A stretch of DNA of 33,403 nucleotides from assembly GCA_003170915.1 (NCBI GenBank), contig PMYB01000046.1, forward strand, positions 1-33,403, written 5' to 3'. Shown in pieces: positions 15,353 to 23,249 of this stretch (positions are counted from its first letter, which is position 1; every line of letters starts with the position of its first letter). The notes beneath the pieces were generated by a model that was given only the letters and a program-made list of their open reading frames with translations, had not been told where the DNA came from and searched no databases. This DNA is from Bryobacterales bacterium. GTDB taxonomy: Bacteria; Acidobacteriota; Terriglobia; Bryobacterales; Bryobacteraceae. The position numbers and the translations under genes are program-made.

Positions 15353-15887
15353 CGAGGCCATCCGCCGCGACGGTCACCCGCGCTGGTTTGTCCTCGCCGG
15401 CCTGGTTCACGACTTGGGCAAAGTCCTGTGCCTCTACGGCGAGCCCCAGTGGGCAGTGGTGGGAGATACCTTCCCCGTCGGCGGCGCCTGGTCGGACCAG
15501 ATCGTCTTCCCCGAGTACTTTGCAGCCAACCCCGACAGCCCCGTGCCCGAATATCAAACGCTCTGCGGGATTTACGAACCCCACTGCGGCCTCGACAGAG
15601 GCTGCCTCTCCTGGGGACACGACGAGTACATTTACCGCGTGACCAGGAACTATCTGCCCGAGCCGGCGCAATACATGCTGCGCTATCACTCCTTCTACCC
15701 GGCCCACAAACATGGCGCCTACCACCACCTCATGAATGCGCATGATGAGCTGATGTTCGAATGGGTGCGGAAATTCAACCCCTACGATCTGTATTCCAAG
15801 GGCCGGGAACGCCCCAACCTCGAACAGGTCAGACCGTACTACGAAGACCTGGTGGCCGAATTCTTCCCCGCGCAGCTTGACTGGTAG
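15353..15887 (+). pseudogene. 5'-truncated second copy of MIOX
   Basis: The 535 bp align without gaps to 5052-5586, at about 96 percent by my count, and encode residues 95-271 of MIOX. The first 94 residues, including the first iron ligand His89, are gone, so it cannot form the complete di-iron site. Several changes hit conserved positions: VGC became VGG and GLDRV became GLDRG, consistent with relaxed selection. The frame is open through the junction into antisense propeller sequence, which could give a fusion frame from a start at 15276, but there is no ribosome site there. Homology ends exactly at the stop codon. Confidence 0.88.
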
Positions 15888-15901
15888 GGAGCGGCCCGGC
15901 G

Positions 15902-17203
15902 CTACTTCCCTGGGTAACGGAAGCCGATCACCTGCGAATTCGCGTAACCCCCCGGAACTGAGGCCAGCTTGAGGAGAGCTTCGAACGGCCGCACCGGGGC
16001 GCCGGCTTTATGTCCGATATGGCGTAGCAGTGCGCCGAGCAACTCGGGATTGGTAACCGTCTCTCCCGCGGCCTCCGTGCCCTCCATAGTCAGACCCTCG
16101 ACCAGAAGCACGGCTCCCTGGCCGGAGAGATTCGGCACCATGGCCACCAAGGCATAGGCGTCCACCTCCCGTTGCTCGCTCACGTCGACATCGAACATGC
16201 CGGGCATGGAGAAGGTGGCGGGCTCGCCTGCCTGAGGCGATCTGTTGCGGAACACGGGAGCGCCGGACTGCGGGTCGTGAGTCAGGACGAAGTTCATGCG
16301 GGCCTCAAAGAGCTCCACCCAGGGGTTCGAGCGGCGGCTTCCAATCAGGACCGCATTGGTGTCTCGAAGATCGCGGATGCTGATGTTCCGGGCATACTGG
16401 GGATTGAGCCGGCCTCCGAGACTTTTGCTGAGTTCCATGAAACGCAAGGACAAGTTCACATCCGCGGGACTGGTGCAGCGCCGAACCGCGATTTCCCGCA
16501 GTTTCGAATCCGGCGGATCCATCTGGAGGTACTTTCGATTGAGATAGTCGCTGAGGTTCAGGTCCCGCCCCGTGACGTCCTGCCAAAGCGCAAAACTCGA
16601 ATCTGCCGTCACGATCATCAGTCCCTGCTCCGGGTGCCGGAAGAACTGCCCCCACAGGTCGCGAATAGCCGCTGGTTGCGGCTGCGTGGATGCCGCGCGG
16701 GGAGTACTCCCCCTGGTGAGCAAAACCACCAGACAAAACGCCAGGCCGCCGGCGAGAACCCACGGACCCCAAGTCGCAAAAGGTCCTCTCTGCGCGGGGC
16801 TTACCGGTTCCGCGCCAGCCGCAGCGGAAGGCCTGCGGGCGCTGAATTCCGGCACATAACTGCCTTTGGGCACCAAAATGCAAAACGGTTCGCTCGCCCC
16901 GTCGGTGCTGAAGTGCTTTTCCAGTCTCTGGCGCAGTTCGTGAGCCCGGACGCGGACGATGTTGTCCATGGATGGATCGTAATCCAGCTTGCGGCCAAGC
17001 ACCTCGGATCCAATCAATTGTTCTTTGATCTGTTCCGGTGTCCCGGAGATGGCATGCTCGGCGATGTAGAGAAGAAAGGCGCGCATCGCCTGCGAACCGG
17101 CGAACGTCCGGCTGCTTACCACGCGCTGAACCAGCTCCCGCTTCTCGGCAATAGACAGAACCTCCGCGCCGATCGGAGGCTCATTTATGGGGTGCTGCTT
17201 CAC
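15902..17203 (-). CDS. Membrane-anchored one-component regulator-like protein (Acidobacteriota type)
   Basis: A 433-residue protein. Residues about 15-120 form a conserved N-terminal module often seen in Acidobacteriota: SRTFAGSQAMRAFLLYIAEH, IKEQLIGSEVLGRKLDYDP, NIVRVRAHELRQRLEKHF and VPKGSYVPEF, probably a winged-helix-like DNA-binding domain. A Pro/Ala-rich linker follows, then one membrane helix at about 146-163 (GPWVLAGGLAFCLVVLL) and a 270-residue extracytoplasmic domain of unknown function. This is a ToxR-like layout: cytoplasmic DNA binding, periplasmic sensing. GTG 17203 is the only suitable start. It is divergent from the second TonB receptor (323 bp between), so control of that receptor is a reasonable inference. 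Family assignment is from recall of the motif pattern. Confidence 0.75.
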   Translation of the reverse strand: MKQHPINEPPIGAEVLSIAEKRELVQRVVSSRTFAGSQAMRAFLLYIAEHAISGTPEQIKEQLIGSEVLGRKLDYDPSMDNIVRVRAHELRQRLEKHFSTDGASEPFCILVPKGSYVPEFSARRPSAAAGAEPVSPAQRGPFATWGPWVLAGGLAFCLVVLLTRGSTPRAASTQPQPAAIRDLWGQFFRHPEQGLMIVTADSSFALWQDVTGRDLNLSDYLNRKYLQMDPPDSKLREIAVRRCTSPADVNLSLRFMELSKSLGGRLNPQYARNISIRDLRDTNAVLIGSRRSNPWVELFEARMNFVLTHDPQSGAPVFRNRSPQAGEPATFSMPGMFDVDVSEQREVDAYALVAMVPNLSGQGAVLLVEGLTMEGTEAAGETVTNPELLGALLRHIGHKAGAPVRPFEALLKLASVPGGYANSQVIGFRYPGK

Positions 17204-17217
17204 ATTTGCCCCTGCTC

Positions 17218-17246
17218 ATTTTACTGTAAATCCCTCTTTCACGCAA
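17218..17246 (-). promoter_or_regulatory. Sigma70-type promoter of the membrane-anchored regulator
   Basis: Minus strand TTGCGT (17246-17241), 17-bp spacer, TAAAAT (17223-17218). The predicted start near 17211 leaves only about 8 nt before GTG 17203, another very short leader as for lacI. Confidence 0.5.
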
Positions 17247-17367
17247 CCCGGGGGCCTCGCTAATTGCGGCGCTTCTCTCCTTGTTCTCATCCAGTTCCGG
17301 CAGATTGCCGGCTGGCCGGCGGGAACTCCCGAGGCGGGCGACCGCGGTCCCCTGACTCTACCGTAAT

Positions 17368-17395
17368 TTGACCGTGAATTTAACTTCATTATCAG
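17368..17395 (+). promoter_or_regulatory. Candidate promoter of second TonB receptor
   Basis: TTGACC, 16-bp spacer, TATCAG. The -35 is good, the -10 is poor; chosen because it lies in the only AT-rich patch upstream of the gene. Confidence 0.35.
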
Positions 17396-17526
17396 TGACT
17401 TGGCGCGCACAATAGAGCCTCAGGGTTCAGCTTCGTGGTCGCAACAGCTTGTCAGGGCGCGAGAGATTTCCCTGTTCGTTGCCTCAAGCTGGGTTCAGGC
17501 GAGATGGCGAAAGTAAGGAGGGTTGT

Positions 17527-20500
17527 ATGCGCCGAGTATACGCACGTTTCCATATTGCCGTTTTGGCCGGCCTGCTCTTATGCGTGGCCGCCGCCTTTGC
17601 TCAAACCGATACTGGCTCCATCAGTGGGTTCGTCAAGGATCCTTCCGGTGGAGTCGTTCCCAAAGCTAAAGTCACGCTGACGAATGAAGGCACCGCCGAG
17701 GTGCACAACCTTACCACCAATGATGCCGGGTACTACGTGGCACCCAACTTGCCGCCTGGCGTTTACACCATGACGGCGGAAGCCGCCGGTTTTAAGCGCT
17801 TCGAGAGCACGTCGAACAAGTTGGATTCCAATACCGCTCTTTCCCTCAATGCCGACTTGGCCGTCGGCAACACTACCGAAACCGTCGAGGTCTCCGCTAC
17901 GGCGGCGGTGCTGCAAACCGATTCCTCCGCGGTGCAGAGCGAGGTGGGGGGCACCCAGGTGACTATGCAGGAGCTGAACGGCCGCAACCCGCTCTACGAG
18001 GCCCAGCTTATGCCCGGCTTGCGCGGCAGTGCCACCATGGGCGATTTCAATTTCGCGGTGGGCGCCGGCGTCCCGTTTAATGTGAACGGCGCGCGGCCGC
18101 AGGACACCTTGATCACTTTCGATGGCGCGGATGCCGTTCGTACGCGCGCCAACGGGGCCGTCATCGGCGTGGCCAACGTGGAGGCCGTCGAAGAAATCCA
18201 GGTCATGACCGCCGACTACGCCCCCGAATATGGCCGCTCCTCCGGCGGCCAGATCCGTATCGTCAGCAAGGCCGGCACCAAGGATTTTCACGGCGGCCTC
18301 TACGAGTACCTCAAGAACTCCGCCATGAACGCCAATACCTGGTCGCGCAACATCAACGCTCTGACCAACTTCGCCCAGCCGTTCCGCTACAACAACTTCG
18401 GCGGCACCATCGGCGGACCCGTCTGGGCTCCCGGCCTGAGCCCGAAGCTGCGCGAAAAGCTGTTCTTCTTCGTGGCCGAAGACTGGATCCGCTATCGGTA
18501 TGAAGACTGGACGGACAATGCCGTCCCCACCACCCTCATGCGCCAGGGGAATTTCAGCGAACTGCTGTCTCCGAATCCCTGGTATTCGGGAAGTCATGTC
18601 ATTTACCAGCCCTCCACCTGCGCGGTGTCGGGCGGTTCGAGCTGCGTTCCCTTTCCCGGCAACATCATTCCCGCCAGCCAGTTGAGCCCTAACGGCAAGG
18701 CCATTATGAACGCCTACCCGCTGCCCACGCCGGGGTTCCTCGTTGGCACCAACAACTGGATCGCCCAAGCCTCGCATCCCATCAACCAACGCAAGGGGAC
18801 CGTGGACATCGATATTCTGCTCAGTCCTACCGAGAAGCTCATCAGCCGTCGCACCGACGCTTCGTATTTCGAATACCAGCCGTTCGATCAAGGCTCGGGC
18901 GAAACCGGCAAGTATTTCAACCGTCCCAACCAGACCAACGTGGTGGCCCTCACGTCCACCATCACCCCGACCCTGATGAACGAGGCGCGCCTCACCTTGA
19001 GCATCGATGATGTCTACATCCCGGTGAACACCGCGCTGGCCGGCTTTAACCGCCAGACTCTGGGCATCACCTTCCCCTACCTCATGCCCAATGGAAAGGA
19101 CCTTCCCAATAAAATTCCCACCGCCAGCATGCCGAGTTTTTACTCGTTGGCCGGCGGCCCTTACCCGTCGCATTCCTCCGGGACCATCTGGACCGGCTCG
19201 GATACCGTGACCAAGGTTTGGGGCAACCACACCTTGAAGGCCGGCATCTCGTTCGAATACTCCGGTGAAAACGATGGCGACGAGATCAACGTGAACACCG
19301 TTCCCGGCGGCGCCAGCAACCAAAATGGCACCTTCTACTTCACCGACGGCCGTACCGGTCTGGGCGCAACCTCCGGCATAGGGATGGCCAATCTGGCCTT
19401 GGGCTTGGCCGATAGCTACACCGAAATCGGCCCGCGCTCGCTCGCCATCTTGCGTGCCATGATGTGGGAAGGCTTCGCGCAGGACTCCTGGAAGGTCACG
19501 TCCAAACTGCACCTGGAATACGGCTTGCGCTGGACCAATATCGGCGGCTTCCGTGCACTTTGGGGCAATAACGATTACTTCGACGGCAACGTGTACAACC
19601 CGGCTCAGGCGGTTCAGGTTTCTCCCGCCACCGGCAACGTCATTCTGGGCACAGGCAACCCCTATAACGGCGTGGTGATCCCCGGCTATAGTACATTCCC
19701 CTCGGCCGGCGGGCGCATCGCCGCGTTCACTTCCAACCAATGCGACGGAGCGTCTTGCAGCAGCCTGTTGGATCCCAACCTGGGCAAGAACTATATCCAG
19801 AACACCAACACTTTCCAGCCGAGGCTGGGCTTCGCCTATCAGCTCACTCCACTCACCGTAATCCGCGGCGGAGCCGGCAGCTTCACCACCCGCATGGGCC
19901 TGCTGGACAATATCTTCCCGGGTGGGAATTCCCCCTTCCAACCGGTCGTAACCGTCAACAACGTGTCGGTGGATAACCCTGGCGCCTCGTTGACCACGGG
20001 AACCGCCGCGCCGATCAGCATGACCACCCTGAATCCCAACCTCAAACCCCCGTTGGCGTGGAACTGGAACCTCACCGTGCAGCGCCAGCTCCCGCTGCAT
20101 AGCGTGCTGACGGTTGCCTACGTGGGCCATCGCGGCAACCACGCCTGGCAGGTATACGACATCAATGAGCCCACCGCGGGCGCCCTGCTGGCCAACCCCG
20201 GCGTGAATGTCAACGCTCTGCGCCCGTATAAGGGATTCGCTTCCATTCAGGAAGAGGAGAGCGTGGTCAATTCCACTTACAAAGGCTTGCAGATCCTATG
20301 GGAGCGGCGGTTCACCAGCGGCTCCGCCTTCAGCTTTGCCTACACCCTCTCCAAGAGCATGGACAACGGGTCGAACTACCGCGACATCGTGCCCTATGCT
20401 TACAACACCAGCAACTTGTGGGGCCCGTCCGAATACGATGAGCGCCACATTGTTGTGATCAACTACATCTACGCCCTGCCGTTCCTGAAGAACAACAAAC

Positions 20501-21012
20501 AGCTCAGCGGCAGGATGCTGGGTGGATGGTCCATCGCCGGTACCGCGCAATTCCAGACCGGCACGCCTTGCGGTGTCGGCGCCAACAACGATTATGCCGG
20601 CGTGGGTGAAGACGGCAGCTTCGGCTGCGGCAGCGAAGGCCAGTTCTGGGTGCTCAACGGGCCCGCTACCATCAACACGGGAGCGTTCGCCGGCCCGGTC
20701 ACCAACTCCAGCTCGCCGAAGTATTTCACCGTGAGCGCGACGGCGCCTCCCACCGGCACTTTCAATTTTGCCCAGGGTGTTCGCGATTCCATCTACGGCC
20801 CGGGCTTCCAGGATTGGAACCTGTCGATGTTCAAGACCTTCGCCATCAACGAGCGGAGCGGCTTCCAGTTCCGCGCCGAGGCATACGATTTCCCCAACCA
20901 TCCGAACCTGACCGCGCCGAATTTTACTCCCACGTCCAGCCAGTTCGGCATGATTACCAGCAAGAGCAATCTGCAGCGCACGCTCCAGCTTTCGCTGCGG
21001 CTGTACTTCTAG
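17527..21012 (+). CDS. Second Oar-like TonB-dependent receptor with carboxypeptidase-regulatory domain
   Basis: A 1161-residue outer-membrane receptor. Signal peptide about 1-25 ending AAAFAQ; regulatory domain about 28-110 (TGSISGFVKDPSGGVVPKA, NLPPGVYTMTAEAAGFKRF); plug about 115-260 (MQELNGRNPLYEAQLMPGL, FNVNGARPQDTLITFDGAD, YAPEYGRSSGGQIRIVSKAG); large barrel ending in LQLSLRLYF, with terminal Phe. AAGGAGGG lies about 6 nt before ATG 17527; an in-frame ATG 26 codons earlier lacks this and would bury the signal peptide. It has Cys pairs in extracellular loops (TCAVSGGSSC, QCDGASC). It is followed by a DUF5054 secreted protein on the same strand and flanked by a divergent membrane-anchored regulator, suggesting a SusC-like uptake role for a carbohydrate. 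Ligand unknown. Confidence 0.93.
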   Translation: MRRVYARFHIAVLAGLLLCVAAAFAQTDTGSISGFVKDPSGGVVPKAKVTLTNEGTAEVHNLTTNDAGYYVAPNLPPGVYTMTAEAAGFKRFESTSNKLDSNTALSLNADLAVGNTTETVEVSATAAVLQTDSSAVQSEVGGTQVTMQELNGRNPLYEAQLMPGLRGSATMGDFNFAVGAGVPFNVNGARPQDTLITFDGADAVRTRANGAVIGVANVEAVEEIQVMTADYAPEYGRSSGGQIRIVSKAGTKDFHGGLYEYLKNSAMNANTWSRNINALTNFAQPFRYNNFGGTIGGPVWAPGLSPKLREKLFFFVAEDWIRYRYEDWTDNAVPTTLMRQGNFSELLSPNPWYSGSHVIYQPSTCAVSGGSSCVPFPGNIIPASQLSPNGKAIMNAYPLPTPGFLVGTNNWIAQASHPINQRKGTVDIDILLSPTEKLISRRTDASYFEYQPFDQGSGETGKYFNRPNQTNVVALTSTITPTLMNEARLTLSIDDVYIPVNTALAGFNRQTLGITFPYLMPNGKDLPNKIPTASMPSFYSLAGGPYPSHSSGTIWTGSDTVTKVWGNHTLKAGISFEYSGENDGDEINVNTVPGGASNQNGTFYFTDGRTGLGATSGIGMANLALGLADSYTEIGPRSLAILRAMMWEGFAQDSWKVTSKLHLEYGLRWTNIGGFRALWGNNDYFDGNVYNPAQAVQVSPATGNVILGTGNPYNGVVIPGYSTFPSAGGRIAAFTSNQCDGASCSSLLDPNLGKNYIQNTNTFQPRLGFAYQLTPLTVIRGGAGSFTTRMGLLDNIFPGGNSPFQPVVTVNNVSVDNPGASLTTGTAAPISMTTLNPNLKPPLAWNWNLTVQRQLPLHSVLTVAYVGHRGNHAWQVYDINEPTAGALLANPGVNVNALRPYKGFASIQEEESVVNSTYKGLQILWERRFTSGSAFSFAYTLSKSMDNGSNYRDIVPYAYNTSNLWGPSEYDERHIVVINYIYALPFLKNNKQLSGRMLGGWSIAGTAQFQTGTPCGVGANNDYAGVGEDGSFGCGSEGQFWVLNGPATINTGAFAGPVTNSSSPKYFTVSATAPPTGTFNFAQGVRDSIYGPGFQDWNLSMFKTFAINERSGFQFRAEAYDFPNHPNLTAPNFTPTSSQFGMITSKSNLQRTLQLSLRLYF

Positions 21013-21065
21013 AGGGCTTGCCCGGCTCGGAAAGCGATTTTCGATAGCCAAAGAGGAGATTCCTC

Positions 21066-21134
21066 ATGCTGAGTACAACCCTGCCTGCCGTGCCGGGAAA
21101 TCTCCGCATGCAGGCAGGTACGGCGCCATGGTGA
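21066..21134 (+). CDS. 22-codon leader ORF coupled to the DUF5054 gene
   Basis: ATG 21066 has a strong ribosome site (GAGGAG, 7 nt spacing) in a position where the next gene, DUF5054, has only a weak one. It encodes MLSTTLPAVPGNLRMQAGTA then PW and stops at TGA 21132-21134, overlapping the DUF5054 start (ATGGTGA). The peptide itself resembles nothing known. Its sequence contains both arms of a 9-bp hairpin, so its likely role is translational coupling rather than the peptide. Confidence 0.5.
   Translation: MLSTTLPAVPGNLRMQAGTAPW
21080..21118 (+). promoter_or_regulatory. Hairpin that may mask the DUF5054 ribosome site
   Basis: CCTGCCTGC (21080-21088) is the exact reverse complement of GCAGGCAGG (21110-21118), with a 21-nt loop. 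The right arm holds the only AGG-type ribosome site before the DUF5054 ATG at 21128. Ribosomes finishing the leader ORF would open it. Confidence 0.5.
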
Positions 21135-23221
21135 GACGGCGTGATTTTCTCAAGAACTTGGTGGCTGGCGGTACTTGCGCCAGCTTCGCGTCCGGAGCCA
21201 TGGTCTCGCAGGCGGAGGGACCCGTAGCTCCCGATTCCCAGGTCAAGCGGGTGCTGGTTGCTTTCAAGTGTCATCTGGACGTCGGATTCGTCGATACCCA
21301 AGCGAACGTCCTACGTAAGTACTTCGACCAGTATTTCCCAAAGGCGATTCAGATCGCCGCCGCGCTGCGGCAGTCGGGGGCCGGCCGCTACGTGTGGACT
21401 ACGGGATCGTGGCTCGTCTACGAGTACCTAGAAAAGGCGGCCGCCCCGGAACGCAAGCGCATGGAGCAGGCGATTGCCGAGGGGGATATTGCATGGCACG
21501 CCATCCCGTTCACCTGGCAGACGGAACTGATGGACCCTTCCTTGATCGACGGCGCTCTGGGGCTGTCGCACTCGCTCGATCGGCGTTTTGGGCGAACCAC
21601 CACCGGGGCAAAAATGACCGACGTGCCAGGCCATACGCGAGCCATTGTCCGTCCCCTCGCCGAACACGGCGTCAAGTTTCTCGACATCGGCGTGAATGGC
21701 GCCAGCACCCCGCCGGACGTTCCTCCGCTGTTCGTGTGGCGGGAGCCGGACGGTCGTTCGCTGGTGGTAATGTATCATCATCATGCATACGGCGGTGTCG
21801 TCAAAATCCCCGGATCGGATCTCGCGGTGGATGTGGAAGTCGCGGATGACAACGTCGGACCCCATTCGGTCGAAGAAATAGACAGCATCTATTCCCGCCT
21901 CCGGAAGCAGTTCCCCGCCGCCACGGTGACCGCCTCCGATCTCACCGGGATTGCCAATGCCGTCGCGTCATACCGCGGCCAGTTGCCGGTGGTGACCCAG
22001 GAGATCGGGGATACCTGGATTTACGGCGTGCCCAGCGACCCACTTAAGGTCGCTCGCTATCGGGAGCTTGCGCGCCTTAGAGGCGAGTGGATTGCGGCCG
22101 GGAACTTTCGGTCGGGCGACGCCTCCGATCTCGCGTTCTTGCGCAGCTTCCTTCTGGAAGTGGAGCACACCTGGGGCACCGACACCAAGACCTGGCTGGA
22201 TTTCGACCACTACACCCCGCGCGATCTCGCCCGCATGATCGATCAACCCAAGTACAGAGTCGTGACCAAGAGCTGGGCCGAGAAGCGCGACGACCTGTTT
22301 GACGCGATTGCCGCGCTACCCGCGCCGTTGCGCGCCCAGGCTACCGGCCGGGTGCGTCGTCTCGAACCTGTCAAGCCGCAAACCGGAGGGATGCGGCCGT
22401 ATCCAGGTGGCGAACCGATCGAGACGAAGCATTTCCTCGTGGCCCTCGATCCCAAAACGGGCGCGATTTGCCGGCTGCGGCGCAAGGAAAGCGGGCGCGA
22501 CTGGGCATCCGCGCGGCAGTTACTCGCCGCGTTCACCTACCAGACGCTCTCGAAAGAGGATTATGATCGCTTCTTCGAGGCGTATCTCAAGAGCCATGCG
22601 GACTGGGCGCCCAAGGATTTCGGCAAGCCCAACATCGAGCGCTTCGGCGCGCGCGGCCGCACGTGGCTGCCCACCCTCGCGGAAACCTGGCAGGATAGGA
22701 ACGCGAGCGGTCACCGGATCCTTGCCCGGCTGACCATCGAGGATCCCGAAAGCGAGGGGGCGGCCCGGGTCGCATGGCCGCAAAAAATGTACCTCGATTT
22801 GCGTCTGCCCGACCGAGAGCCGGTGGTCGAGATCGACTTCTCCTGGTTTGGCAAGACCGCGAACCGTATGCCGGAAGCGCTTTGGCTCAGCTTCCATCCG
22901 TTGGCCCCCGATCCGCGGAACTGGCTGCTGGACAAAGCAGGCAGCCAGATCTCGCCATTTGACGTCGTAACGGGCGGCAATCGGGCCATGCACGCCGTGC
23001 TCAACGGCCTGCGCTACCAAGATCCGCGGGGGAGTCTGAATATCGAGACGCTGGATGCGCCGGTGGTCGCCATCGGCGAGAAATCGCCTGTGTTTTTTTC
23101 GAGGAACCAGCCTGACGTGTCGAAGGGTTTCCATTTCAGCCTGTTCAACAACGGCTGGGGAACCAACTACGTTCAGTGGTTTGGCGAAGACATGCGCTTC
23201 CGGTTCAGAGTCTCTGGCTGA
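21128..23221 (+). CDS. Secreted DUF5054 protein, glycoside-hydrolase-like, Tat signal
   Basis: A 697-residue protein. The N-terminus MVRRRDFLKNLVAGG has the twin-arginine motif RRRDFLK and a short hydrophobic stretch, so it is probably exported folded by Tat. Residues about 40-330 hold the DUF5054 pattern: AFKCHLDVGFVDTQANV, RYVWTTGSWLVYEYLE, GDIAWHAIPFTWQTELMD, TGAKMTDVPGHTRAIV, LDIGVNGASTPPDVPPLFVW. The early HLD and the WH and GHTR motifs recall the metal-binding half of GH38/GH57-type hydrolases, suggesting a sugar-active role, but no activity is established for the family as far as I know. The C-terminal half (about 400-697) looks like a beta-rich domain. It follows the TonB receptor by 115 bp on the same strand. 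Confidence 0.8.
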   Translation: MVRRRDFLKNLVAGGTCASFASGAMVSQAEGPVAPDSQVKRVLVAFKCHLDVGFVDTQANVLRKYFDQYFPKAIQIAAALRQSGAGRYVWTTGSWLVYEYLEKAAAPERKRMEQAIAEGDIAWHAIPFTWQTELMDPSLIDGALGLSHSLDRRFGRTTTGAKMTDVPGHTRAIVRPLAEHGVKFLDIGVNGASTPPDVPPLFVWREPDGRSLVVMYHHHAYGGVVKIPGSDLAVDVEVADDNVGPHSVEEIDSIYSRLRKQFPAATVTASDLTGIANAVASYRGQLPVVTQEIGDTWIYGVPSDPLKVARYRELARLRGEWIAAGNFRSGDASDLAFLRSFLLEVEHTWGTDTKTWLDFDHYTPRDLARMIDQPKYRVVTKSWAEKRDDLFDAIAALPAPLRAQATGRVRRLEPVKPQTGGMRPYPGGEPIETKHFLVALDPKTGAICRLRRKESGRDWASARQLLAAFTYQTLSKEDYDRFFEAYLKSHADWAPKDFGKPNIERFGARGRTWLPTLAETWQDRNASGHRILARLTIEDPESEGAARVAWPQKMYLDLRLPDREPVVEIDFSWFGKTANRMPEALWLSFHPLAPDPRNWLLDKAGSQISPFDVVTGGNRAMHAVLNGLRYQDPRGSLNIETLDAPVVAIGEKSPVFFSRNQPDVSKGFHFSLFNNGWGTNYVQWFGEDMRFRFRVSG

Positions 23222-23249
23222 GAAGTCCCCGTTTGACGGCAGACCGCCC

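Larger units (their letters stand above)
17204..17526. other. Divergent regulatory region between regulator and second TonB receptor
   Basis: 323 bp with no gene. It holds the regulator promoter at 17218-17246 on the minus strand and a weaker candidate receptor promoter at 17368-17395 in an AT-rich patch. The receptor message would have an untranslated leader of about 125 nt. No copy of the LacI-type operator was found here. Confidence 0.6.

Noticed and set aside
15276-15887. In-frame fusion protein of antisense propeller sequence and MIOX fragment
   Set aside because: The fusion start lies in antisense DNA without a ribosome site; better explained as a rearrangement scar.
17578-20142. Very long open frame on the minus strand, opposite the second TonB receptor
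   Set aside because: Composition-driven antisense frame in GC-rich DNA; no domain, signal peptide or ribosome site, and the plus-strand receptor is unambiguous.
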